Positions 1 to 10,805 of a stretch of DNA of 64,000 nt are shown in pieces (within the stretch, counting starts at the first letter, position 1; each line of letters starts with the position of its first letter). Under the pieces are notes generated by a model. The model had not been told where the DNA came from. It did not search any database and saw only the letters and a program-made list of their open reading frames with translations. Both the position numbers and the translations under genes were made by a program. The DNA comes from Allodiplogaster sudhausi (taxonomy: Eukaryota > Nematoda > Chromadorea > Rhabditida > Diplogasteridae): the NCBI GenBank assembly GCA_945643635.1, contig CALZFC010000018.1, forward strand, positions 3,607,501 through 3,671,500, read 5' to 3'.

Positions 1-2147
1 GTTCTGCTCGATGGCCACCATCACGTGCTCTGTGATCAAGCAGTTCGCGGCGGCCGCCATGAACAGCGGCTTCGCCGTATGCTGTGTCAGCTATGTTTAT
101 TTATTTATATTTTTGTTTATTTATTATTTATTTTTTTCACTATTTATGCATGTATTTATATTTATATTTATTGATTCATTTAGTTGTTTATAAATTTTTA
201 TTGATAGCTATACAACCACAAAAAGCCATTGTTTTTTTTTGCAAATAGATTTTGCTTAGAGATATTAATTTTTATTAAATTAAAAATGTCTTTATTGTAC
301 AACTTGAACAAATTGACAGAATCAAAACAAACGCCAAAAAAGTAAACATATTCTTCAGGCAATCGCCCTGGCAAGATACCTCATCGTGTCATGGGGCCAC
401 AAGTTCATCGACTTGCATCATTTGTTCACATTTGCAGCCCTCGTGGCGGCCCTCTTGGTAATAACGTTTATATGTATTTGTTTTCGAAATAATATTGAAT
501 TTTATACCTATGTATATGCATGCATATGCTCAAATTAATATATAAATAAATAAATAAACACCTTGCTTTATTCACTGAAAATGTTCATATCATTTGTCAA
601 GCAAATCTCGTAGAGAATCCATTTCAGTTCGTCTACTTTGGCCTCGCGCTTACGCTAGGAACCACGACACCAAATGACGAATGCCTTATCTACATCGATA
701 TCACCTATCAATTTAAGCCTTTGGTAAGAATTTTTAGATTATCATATCGGCAATATAAGAAGCACTATTTCCTTGGCCTTACGCCCTATCCAAGCCGCCC
801 AACCGGTCAATGATATACTGTGTCCCACTCGGCTGCTTCTTATGTTGCCTTGTTAAGTTGTGTGAGTCTGAGAAGCTGCGAGAGTCATTAGCTTTCCCAG
901 AACATTCCGGAAGGAACCGAGTTCAGCTTTCGGGCTTGGGAGCATTCCAGAAGCTTTCGATAGAGGCCTAATCAGTTCCCATTTTCTAGGACATTCCATA
1001 GTTTTTGGAAAGAGGCAAAATGTCAGTTTCCTGTCATGTGAACATCCCAGTATATTCCGAAAGGGACCGATTATCCCCCCGGTTTTGGAAGGGACCGAGA
1101 AATATTAAAGAACATCCCGTAATTTTCCTTTAACATTCCAAAAGATTACGAATGAACCACCGTCTAGCACAGGGCCTGCGAACGTTCCTTAAGCTTCTGA
1201 ACTTGACCGAGTCTGCCCCGACCCATTGAAATTCCCAGTAGATGCTGAAAGATGCCGACAAGGGGAGGCGGTGGGGCCGAAGTCGACATGTTCCGTGATG
1301 ATCCGCGACATTAAAATGCCTAGGGCAGAACTAGGTCACTTTTGTAAAATCCTGGAATGTTCCTAGGCCTGAGAGCAGACGTTATCCCCAATCAGAATCT
1401 CCTAAATGTTTGTTCTTGTACGGAGTGCTCTGGAAGAATCCATATTCCGAGCAGAACTGGATCCCATGCGGAATCTCTTGGAATGTTCCCAGATCTTGTG
1501 CAGACGCTGGCCCCTTTCGGAATCCTCTGGAATGTTGCCAGGAGAGTGGGCAGGCATAGGTGGGATATGTATCCTGGCCCCCCACTAGTCGTACAGGCCC
1601 AATGAACAGCCCATTCGACTCAGCACAACTTCCCACAAGTACATATCTTTGCCATATAAAGACTAATCAATTTACAATCGTATTTAGTATGCATGAGGAT
1701 TAAATATAACGAAATAAGTAACGAATTTTAATATTTATATAGAATAAATGTTACAGATCTACTTTGGCTACCTTAGCCTTATCCAGTCGCTCACCGTCAC
1801 GGTCACCTTTGGCTCCTCCATCGTATTCATGCTTCTCTTCCAGTATGGTCAATACGTCGTTTGACTTTATTTTTAATTTTATAAATAAAATTAGTTTCAA
1901 ACGACTTTTTTTTTACAAGTCTTACTCTTTATATATATATTTTTTAAACATTTTTCCTTTAAATAAACCACAAATATGCGCGCAATTTGCAGAAATCCAA
2001 GTGCCCGCCTGGCTCTCAACGATCACAAATGTCCTCTCGTCTTTGTCGACCTTTCTTAATCCGCTGGCAACTGCGATGTTCATTCGGGCGCTACGGAGAG
2101 AAATATTAAGGCTAGCAATAATATATAATAATTTTCTTAAAGTATAA
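1..2147 (+). CDS. Serpentine (7TM) receptor, partial, 5' end outside window
   Basis: Five exons join in phase: <1-76, 359-457, 628-723, 1757-1847 and 1993-2147 (TAA 2145-2147). Introns start gtatgc, gtaata, gtaaga and gtcaat and end in cag. The translated exons are hydrophobic, with membrane-like stretches such as FTFAALVAALL and LIQSLTVTVTFGSSIVFML. The end has the layout of a rhodopsin-like seventh helix: LSTFLNPLATAMFIRALRRE, then a short basic tail. From family knowledge this is a nematode serpentine receptor at the cell surface, probably chemosensory; ligand and subfamily are not readable here. The N-terminal helices lie upstream of base 1. The fourth intron donor (gtcaatacg) is weak. 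The large intron 724-1756 holds degenerate repeats. Confidence 0.72.
880..1615. repeat. Degenerate repeat field of gaacattcc/ggaatgttcc motifs inside a receptor intron
   Basis: The motif family gaacattccggaag, gagcattccagaag, gacattccatag, gaacatcccag and ggaatgttccc recurs about every 50-60 bp through the third intron of the receptor gene, in both senses. Short open frames here are by-products. No gene is visible. It looks like an old decayed minisatellite. Confidence 0.5.
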
Positions 2148-2707
2148 GCGGATAAAATATTGTAACTTTTAAAATAGAGATTGAAACGTGTTTCACTATG
2201 AGTTCATTACCTACATATGTATGTACATACATATGCCTAACCATAAGACTACGCTTCATAGTTTTCTGCTGTAAATTTTTTATAATCTAAAGTGAGCAAT
2301 GAAATTAAGATTTGCTTATTTTTTCGTGTAAGTTGCTGCTTGTAAAATTGTATTTCTCCTCTTATTGACCGATTTTAATTATTTCATTTATAGGTATTGA
2401 CTTTAAAATTACATATGTTTTATCTCCAAATTATCAATTTTTCTACTTGAGAAGCATCGTCTGCCACGCCGGCCTGCGTTACCGTCTAGTCGGCAGGTCC
2501 ACATCGTCACGCGTTATGGGGCACTCGATATATCAGCGAGACTTACCGTAGCCTCGCGCGCACTAAATCTCGCCCACGATTCAGCGACGTTTCTCTAACG
2601 ACGCTCTGGCCAGAACTTCTTGCGCCCAGGACACAATCAACTAGACGTTCCTCATTTGATTTCTCGATGGGTTACCTTTGTTATTGATTTCTTCACATAC
2701 TTATGTA
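2148..2707. other. Intergenic, no supported gene
   Basis: AT-rich sequence to about 2440, then a GC-richer stretch (2455-2660) that may be a decayed coding remnant of a mobile element: one frame is fairly protein-like but has a stop near 2597. Nothing assignable. Confidence 0.4.
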
Positions 2708-2894
2708 AGTCAATACGAGTCGCTCCCCAGCGACAAGACGTTCGAGAAGACAAGTTTATTAGGCAGCGATACTCCACAGAGAGAGAGAGAGAGCGAGACG
2801 ACAGGGAGGAGTACTGGGTCCGAGGCGTGGTGGTCGTTGAGGGGGAAGTTCGGGAAGGACGACGGGAACGGCGGGAGCTTAAGGCTGGTCGCCC
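2708..2894 (-). repeat. 187-bp direct repeat, copy A (LTR R-U5-like)
   Basis: Nearly identical to 9662-9848. Similarity stops abruptly at both ends. It includes the run of ga dinucleotides at 2780-2796 and, on the minus strand, an AATAAA signal. Confidence 0.8.
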
Positions 2895-3879
2895 CCGGGA
2901 AGAAGCTTCCAGATTAGTCATAATCGAGACTTAAGTACAGTACAGTTAGGGGGCGGAGCCACATAGAGAGCGAGAGAGATCAAGACAGCGAAAGGGCGAG
3001 AACAAGAAGGAGAAGAGGTTACATACATACAGAGCTAAATAGAGATACACTACAAACTATACATAGTCCCCTTTACATTTTACCCATTTTAACGAGGTCC
3101 GTCCTCGGACCGATAAAGAAAAACCCAAAATTTTTAACTAAACAAGTATCAAGAGAGAAGAAAAAAAATAACAAATTAAACTATGTAATAGAGTAACGAG
3201 TTAATTCTGAGTAAGCTAAAATGAACGAAGGATGAGAGGGAGATCAGACATGAGACTGCGCGCAACGATATGGCAAGTGGACAGCTTGAATAATAACTTT
3301 TGAATGTGTTGATTGAGGCGTGGTAGGCCAGAGAGATGTAAGAATACCATGAGTGGTAGTAGAGAGAGAAATAGAGAGAAAGAAGAGATGGAATATGAGA
3401 CGGGAAGAACGAGGTTTAGGCAGGTGTGTGCGTGAAACTAGGTCTCATTTCGTGTGATTCAGCGAAATAACAGAATTTGAAGCGTGCGTGGAGCTAGTAA
3501 TACCGAAAGAGGAAAAGAGGTTAAAACCACTACCAGGGCATTCCTTGGAAAGCCAGGCCGCTGCCCAAGAGGGATCTTTTTGGATTTTCTTTTTTTAACA
3601 CACACCGAGAAAGATAATTGAGAGAAGTATGTGTCCGAAAGAGGAGTGGACTGAAAAATAAGAGTGAGAGAAAAGAGTAGTTGATGTAAGAGAAGAAGAC
3701 AGAAATGGGGAGCCTCAGGGGACAAAAGAACTTCGTATCCCTACTGTTTGCCAACTTCTGCTGTTTGTTGCGCGCGTTCTTGAGCGAGTGAGAGACATGA
3801 AATGCCAAAGAAAATTAAGGCAAAAATGTTAAGCAAAGATAGCTGAGAATTCTTCTAACTTTGTCTGGTAGAGAGCTTA

Positions 3880-5139
3880 TTGGAAAAGAAAGGGAAGTCG
3901 CAAATCATGGTTCGAGAAAGAATGAAACGGGTACTTGGATTCGAAGATATGTATCATAACTATTGTGGAAAAATTGGGCATGACTGGACTGGCGAAATAG
4001 GGAAGGCTGTGAGGGCTGGGCTTGTTGGTATTCTCGTTGGGATTGGGACTCCTTGGTTCGGCTTTCTGGCTTCTCGATAGGGGCTGAGGGCGTGGGGCTA
4101 TTGTTCATCTTGGGCACAATGAGTTCGTCGCGTTGAGCGTGAGTTGCGATAGTGATTTTGCCAAGCGGTCCCCCGTGTGGCTGCTCGTGGAGTCGCGTGC
4201 TGTCTGTCGGCTCTGTTGTCAGTGGTCATCGTTCTGAAATTGACATGGTGCAAGGTGTGTTCAGTGGGCTGATTTAATCTGCGACAAAACAGAGATATGG
4301 CTATGGCTGTAAAATAGTGCAGTAAAAATTTAAACCAAAGAATGGGAGTCTGACTAAATAAGTAGAGAAACAAAATAGAGATTAAAATTGCCAGCCTTTT
4401 CGCGAGCGCGTGGAAAGCCGGGCGAGCGGAGAACTGATGGGTCTCGACGCTCTCGTTGCCCACGATGAGAGAATCGTTCTGAGAAATGTAACACGAAGGG
4501 GCGACGTTTGGAATAATGGAATCAGCCGTGACTATTTAAATATTCGGCCTTGTACCAAAGTAAAAAAAAAATAAGCGTCGAAAATACAACCTTGCCAATG
4601 ACTTGAGCGCCTGGAGTGTCTCTGCGAGCAATGGGCAGATGTCTTGCTGTTTCCGTTAAAGTATCCGGAGCGTGACTTGTGGTGACTGCGCGTTCGCCAC
4701 AGACATCTCTGCAAGCAGGAGAAAAAAAATTAAGATAAGAAGCGATTACATTTTAAGGAAAATAGCTGATGGCCTATAAACGTGATTGGAATGTTTGATA
4801 AGGCAATTAAGAATTAAACTGGTGACAATTCGTTGGTGTTCAAGTACGGATGTTGCGAGATGAAGATGTGGATGGAGTTTCCGGCATGACTGGTTAGTAG
4901 TCGGGCGCGTTCGGATTAGTCATTCGGCGCTTCTGAATACGGAAGCACTTCTGAAAGCACAAGAGATAGGCAGTGCTCTTATCTAATTGGTCTTTGAGCG
5001 CCTGGACTTTCTTGCGAAGTTGGGTGAGCTGCTCACCTGTTAACCTGATGTGAGCCATGATTCCGTCTCCGTTCTCCTCACTGAGAGGGGAGATGACCAC
5101 TCTGCTGGGTGACTCTTGAATTTCTGCTTGTGAGGCCAT
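3880..5139 (-). pseudogene. Unrecognised minus-strand exon-like fragments
   Basis: Several protein-like minus-strand stretches end or begin at splice-like sites. One starts with ATG at 5139 (MASQAEIQESPSRVV, then LTGEQLTQLRKKVQALKDQ, coiled-coil-like) and stops at 4894. One covers about 4709-4597 (ERAVTTSHAPDTLTETARHL). One covers about 4475-4385 after ttctcag (NDSLIVGNESVETHQFSARP). One covers about 4235-3905 (ITIATHAQRDELIVPKMNNS, then a Gln/Ser/Pro-rich run). I could not chain them into one continuous frame. They may be remnants of the coding part of the surrounding LTR-like region or of a host gene. Confidence 0.3.
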
Positions 5140-8100
5140 CTGTACAATTCAATCTGTTTGTTCTATTTGCTTTTACATGTCGCTAATTTCTACGCACGTG
5201 TCACTCCGGTGCCGTAAATAAAGTAAAAGTAAGTAAGTCGGAAGTATATGGCGAGTCAGAAAGCAAGTGTGTCCGACTCGGCTGTGAATTGGACTCGGTT
5301 ATGGCTGAAGCAGTAAGGTTGGTTGGTGTCCCGGTACGCGAGTGCGCACGGGACGACCGTGTTTTCAGCTATATTCTTTGGAGTGGAGGAGGTCGGGCGA
5401 CGTGATCTGTAATTACAGAGATGTATACAAAGTCATGACAACGATTCCCTTAGCGGCGCCAGGGAGGAGAGGTTGTATGTGCGGTTTTTTTTAAAGATTA
5501 TATTGGCGGAAATGTTCGCGCGTGTGTACGTCTGTACTTGCATTGTACATATCTGTAGAATTAGCGGATGAGAAAGGAACAAAAGAAAAAAAGAGTGGGG
5601 GATGTAGTGAGTGGTTCCGATCCATCGACGTCTGGGTTATGGACCCAGCACGTATGAAGCTGATGATGAATGAGTGAGAAATAAAAAAAATGGAAGAATG
5701 GAGAGGAGTTATCATGCTGTAGATTGGAAAGAAAAGAGGCGTGCGTGAAATTGTGATGGAATAGCCCCTCTCACGAGAACGATGCCCCGTGAGAGCGAGT
5801 GAGATATCTATGTTTACACTGTTCAGGCGATTTTTGGCTGTTTAGTTTCTTTACGCTTCGATGGAATAAATGTATAGTTTCAACTGACGAAGGTAGTAGA
5901 TGATACCCCTCATTTCAGCTTGGATGGTTGTCCATCTTCATTGTGGGTCTGTGAGAGCGGTTGGCGATTGCATAGTACGTCTAGGAATCCGGATTCGTTT
6001 CTTGCTTGAGAGCGCCTGCATGTGTTATAGAGCTCGCATCTGTAAAAATGTAAAATGAAAATCATGATTAGGGAATCCGAGTATCTGTATTAAACAAAGA
6101 GGGTTTTTGAAAACAATGAAAGCAGAATGCTGTTCAGAGTCCCATGAAAATTTGGAATGTTTGCTGAATAAATCGCCGAGGTACTTCCTATAACTATGCG
6201 CGAATCTGGAAGGTAGTTGCGGATTAAATTGGTATTCCTTTCACATTATGTGAATTCTACCTGTTAGTTCGTATGCGAGGAAAGCAATTGACAATGAGCC
6301 GCGGGCGAATTCGCTTTTTTTTGCGGTGTTTAATGATAAAATTGGGGGAACTGTTCTAATAACTTTCTTAACAAAAAAAAATATGACTCAAAATTATTCC
6401 TAATTAGCACATAACCACGAATGTCAATTGTCGTCGTGCGGCTCGCGTCTTTCTGTTACCCAAAAAAATATGGGAAAAGGAGTGCTAAATGCCTGTTAAA
6501 GGTTTAACCAAAGAAAGCGAGAAGGAGGAAAAGAGAAAAAAATAAATCAACCGAATAAAGATAAAGATTCTTAAACGAACATAAAATGACGAAAGGGGAA
6601 AAATAAGCACTCTGAAATAGAAGAATAGGTATGGTATAACTGACATGAGGGAAGGTTGCTGCTTGAATATTCCTGAATGACGAGTGGTCACTAATACTGT
6701 CACTCAGTATCTCTCTTGAATATGGCCGGGCCTCTAAATATCTGTGAAGAGAATTATTGAACACCTAAACTAAGAAAGACTGAAAAAGAGATGAAAAGCA
6801 AATTATAACGTAGCCAAGCTGCCAGAATAAAGAAACAAAAGGGCGAGAAGAACAAATATGCTTCATACAAATAAACTCACCGACCTTATAGTATTCATTG
6901 CTCAGTCTCCTGCACGGTTGTGTCATCCTCGATCCGTAACTCGGCTTCACGTGTGCATTGAAGAGGGTGGCAGCTAGTTGCTCACCTGTCTTTCTGCTGG
7001 GATGGGACCCTAATATTCTCTGTATCTGTGTCTATTAACCAGGCATGCATGGGTCCGGGGCTCTAAATATCTGTGAGGAGATTAGAGTACAAAGAGAGAG
7101 AAGAAGAAAAAAAAATTCTTTTCTTTTATACAAACTACTAGAATTATGTAAGAACTTGAAAAAGAATCTTGACAAAAAAAAGGTTTGCTACTGACCTTCT
7201 AGTAGACTTCGTCGAGTTCATTGCCCTCGTTGATTGCTGACGGATGTGGCCACTGGGCCAGTATTCTATGTACTTTGGCGAGTCGTCATTATGTCTATGA
7301 GATACTTTTGATCACTCTTGCATGGGAATTCACACAAGAGGACCTGCAATTGCTCGCCTAGTCTCCCACTTAGAGGAGAAGCTATTTTCGGGGTGTGCTT
7401 TTAGTCACCTCTAAGCTCGCGTGAGTTAGAGGGACTCTTCCTTTTTGAGAGGAAAAAAATAAGATAAAATCAGCCAACCTGGATTCCTTAACATAAAGTC
7501 GAAAAGAAAACTCTCAAAAAGAATGAGCCGAAATGAGGCTAACCTGTACTCATTGGAGAGAGAGATTGTTTCGAGAGGAAAGGAGGAGGAGGCTCCTGCC
7601 CGGGGATGAGAGTCGTCCCGGCCTCTTGCTTCTGCTTGTCAGCTAGGAGAGGGAGAGAAGAGAGAGAGATGGGTGAGAGAGAGATGATTGAAAAAGAGAG
7701 AGGGTGGACTCTCTGCCGATTAATGCACGTGAATCACTTTCTCTTGCTACTGGTTGTGAGAAGGGTCAAAGAAACGAAGGAGAGAAATAGAGACGAGACG
7801 TCGGAGTGCTAGAGACAGTGGAGTATGAGAGAATGGAGAGGAGAGAAAGATGGGTGAGAGAGAAAGAGAAAGTCGGCTCTCTGCCAAGGAATGTGTGGAT
7901 GAGTGTCTTTTGCTGCTAGCTAGGAGCGACGAGAATGGAGAAAGGAGAGAGAGAAAGAAGGAGCCCATGCGACAAAATGTTTGAGAATGTAGTGACCGAG
8001 AGCGTGCTAAGAAAAAGAACGTCAACATATCGCGCTATTATCAGTCATTTGAATCTTATTCCCAAGCCTTCTTGCTTCCGGCTGACTCGGACAGGGATTA

Positions 8101-9661
8101 TCAGGAATTTCATCTATACATTTGAGAGAAAAAGAAGAAAAATAAAAGAGAAAAGGCGAAAAATGAAAGAATTTGGTAAACAACGCCTGACCGGAAGAGA
8201 TATTTTTCTCTCTTTTGAACAAAGTTCAAGAAACTAGACTTTAGTAAGACGCAGTAGCAAAATGCGTTTCTCTCTATGTACGTATGTACACATCTATTTA
8301 AACAGTTTTACTAACTTGTATAAAAGCAAATTCTAGTGAAAAAAATTGTTCCTAATAAAGGATGCATAAGTTAGGAGAGAATGGCGGCCTAAACGATTGC
8401 GAAGAAAACTGTGAATTGAGCAAAAGATGATAGGTGGCCGTCTTTTTCATATTTGAATTTACCAGATGCTTACAGGAGAGAGAACGCGATGAGAGAGATA
8501 ACAAACGAAGAGAGAATTATAGAAAGCGGGCGCTGGCCGGCTCGCGCTGATACTTCGGAGAGAAAGTTAGGAGAGATTACGAGAGAGAATGTGAGATAGG
8601 AAGGAGAGAGAGGGAGAGAGCGAGAAATAACAGAGCTGACTCATAGCGGCTAGAGAGAAAGACATATGTACATACGGAAATCCCTTTTTCTTTTGTCTCT
8701 CTGCTTTCTATTATTGTCTTCTATTTAACTTTCACACAAGTGGTTTTATCACTCTCTCTTCCTTTTGGCTCTCTTCAAAATCATTCTAATCTCTTTCTTT
8801 TCTTATCCTTGAGCCAACTAATGCATATAACGACATATCAGAATCATCTTGCTACAAAGAGTCACGCATGTGCTCTATGCAGACGAAATAAACAGTAATA
8901 ATGCAAAATCAGTGCCTTAGCTATCGCTTTTAAATTTTGGCTCTCTGCTACATGGCCTTTTGTCTCTCTTTTCATTAGCTCTCTGCTAAATGGCCTTTAT
9001 TTCTCTCTTTCTCTTCTTTAGCTCTCGGCTAGTCACTGGCCTCACACGTGCATACGTAACTATGCACATAAACTAATAATAAATAAAAATGAGGTATGCT
9101 TTGCCACAGGAAGACGCGAGTGCTCCTCCCGGCGGGTTGAGTGAAAAGGGAGACGCAAATGTCTCACCTTATTGTTAGCTGCTTGAAAACAAAAGTGTGT
9201 CTATAAAAGGAGAGGTTACCCGAACAGATAATTCAGAATAAGATACCCACCTCTATTATTTTTGTTAGTGTTTTGTTGGGTGGGAGGCGTGCACTCCATC
9301 CTACCCGTTTTTTTTTTTTGAAAATACAAACTGACACGAAAGGAATAATGCGAAGTCGACTATTGCGGGGCGAAAATGCGCTCTCCGCTGCTGATATCTG
9401 AGCCCATTGCCCCTACACCGGTGAATCTGAGCCCATTTCCCCCACCTATGCAGCTATTCTGCCTTATCTTCTACCCGCCCTTGTGCTAATGACTATGAAA
9501 ACCGAGAATAATGGGGTGGAGAAAAAACAAATCTAGCCTTTTAATTTTGGCCCCCTTAGAAAAAGCGGAAAGGAAAGGTTGGTATTTTTGAATGGAATTT
9601 AAGAAATTTAAAAGTGACTGACTTACTTGTTGTCGCGTGGTTGAACCACGAGCTGGCTACC
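5140..9661. other. Long purine-rich region without a supported gene
   Basis: GA-rich strings (gagagag, agaaga) dominate 7560-8660 and CT-rich sequence 8700-9010. Diverged blocks recur, e.g. tctaaatatctgtgagagg-like sequence near 6733 and 7059. Open frames in the GA-rich part are low-complexity artefacts. A tctataaaagg box at 9200-9210 could be a promoter, but no start follows that I can support. Confidence 0.45.
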
Positions 9662-9848
9662 AGTCAATACAAGTCGCTCCCCAGCGACAAGACGTTCGAG
9701 AACACAAGTTTATTAGGCAGCGATACTCGACAGAGAGAGAGAGAGAGCGAGACGACAGGGAGGAGTACTGGGTCCGAGGCGTGGTGGTCGTTGAGGGGGA
9801 AGTTCGGGAAGGACGACGGGAACGGCGGGAGCTTAAGGCTGGTCGCCC
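9662..9848 (-). repeat. 187-bp direct repeat, copy B (LTR R-U5-like)
   Basis: Second copy of the repeat at 2708-2894, same orientation, ~7 kb away. Beyond 9848 the sequence (atttctatactcaag, itself locally duplicated) no longer matches copy A, so any upstream LTR part is missing here. Confidence 0.8.
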
Positions 9849-10805
9849 ATTTCTATACTCAAGAAGGCCAATTTCTATACTCGCCCATCCGCATTCACAT
9901 AAGCTCCGCCCACCCGTCCACGACTGCGACAAAGAGAGAAGGAATCGCCGCGAATTACACAGAGATATCGACGAGTATGCACTCGGCTGTTTTGACAACA
10001 GGAGAGAAAAAAAGGAAGTGATTTAACGAATTAATTCAATGCAGAATTGCCCTAGTGCAGAGATGGTAACGGCTCGGCCCAGTCGGGCGGGCCCGAAGGG
10101 CCAGTCGGCCCAACTTCCCAGGGCCCCGAGCCGGGTCGGGATGGGCTCAAAAAAGTTGGGGGGGGGGAGCTCGTTTGGGCCCGATATTTAAAAAATGGAA
10201 GTGGGCTTTAATTGTACATCTGTTAAGTCTTTCCTGGTCGGCGAGCCGGTTTCGAGTCTCAGTCAACTCATCTCAACAGTTGTTTCTCTTACTCTCTCTC
10301 TATCTCTCTCTCTCTCACTTTTATTTATTTCTCTCGCAGTTCCTTAAAGGAGAATGAAAGTTGCTAACTCCTAACACGAAATGTCTGCTCTTGCATTCGT
10401 CCTCTACCTTCTCCTACGCTGCCGTCGATTCGGCCGCTGACCGCACCCTTTAATCCGAGCCATTCGACGGATTCGACAAGAAGAACAGAGTAGAGATGAC
10501 AGCAGAGAAAGAATCTACTCAATCTACTCCAAAGAATTAAAGTTAAGCTAGCGGCTCATAGATAGCGGTACCGATTACGCAATAAACTCGAGATTTCCGA
10601 AAATACGTGAATACAAAAAAATAAAAACCTGATTTTCCTTATATGCATATAGCACTAATAAGTATGAAGCACTTTTAGTAGCAATATCGAACAAAATATC
10701 ACGACGAAAGTTCAGACCACTTGGTTAACATAGTACTTTTAAGAACATTTCCGATTTTAGCTTTCCCAGTTCTTTCTCAGCATTCCACTCATCTTCCTGG
10801 CTGCG
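9849..10805. other. Intergenic upstream of gene M, with a GGGCCC-rich patch
   Basis: A block of alternating gggccc/cggcccag motifs lies at ~10060-10190, followed by CT-rich sequence. Around 10344-10390 is ttaaaggag...gctaactcctaacacgaaatg, matching the left end of the MITE at 46714. No coding sequence is seen before the start codon at 10806. Confidence 0.45.

Larger units (their letters stand above)
2708..9848 (-). mobile_element. Decayed LTR-retroelement-like region bounded by 187-bp direct repeats, read on the minus strand
   Basis: Bases 2708-2894 recur at 9662-9848 with about three mismatches. On the minus strand the repeat carries AATAAA (cctaataaacttg), as expected for the R region of an LTR. 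Beyond its far side at ~3072-3080 (minus) lies a polypurine tract, aaaggggac, and next to the other copy (minus, from 9661) the sequence starts tggtagccagctc, a TGG start as in primer-binding sites. This suggests a 3' LTR of ~360 bp (2708-~3070) and a 5' copy cut to R-U5. No gag-pol frames are visible between them; the interior is GA-rich with exon-like pieces at 3900-5140. It could be a large non-autonomous element or a coincidental nested repeat pair. Confidence 0.4.

Noticed and set aside
2620..2934. Plus- and minus-strand frames of ~90-104 codons
   Set aside because: They run through the LTR-like repeat and its GA microsatellite; Arg/Glu or Ser/Arg composition only.
7606..8237. Arg/Glu-rich plus-strand frames
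   Set aside because: Product of gagagag-rich sequence; no protein motif.
9614..10026. Frames of 113-135 codons
   Set aside because: Same repeat copy B, low-complexity; similarity to 2.7 kb frames is due to the repeat.
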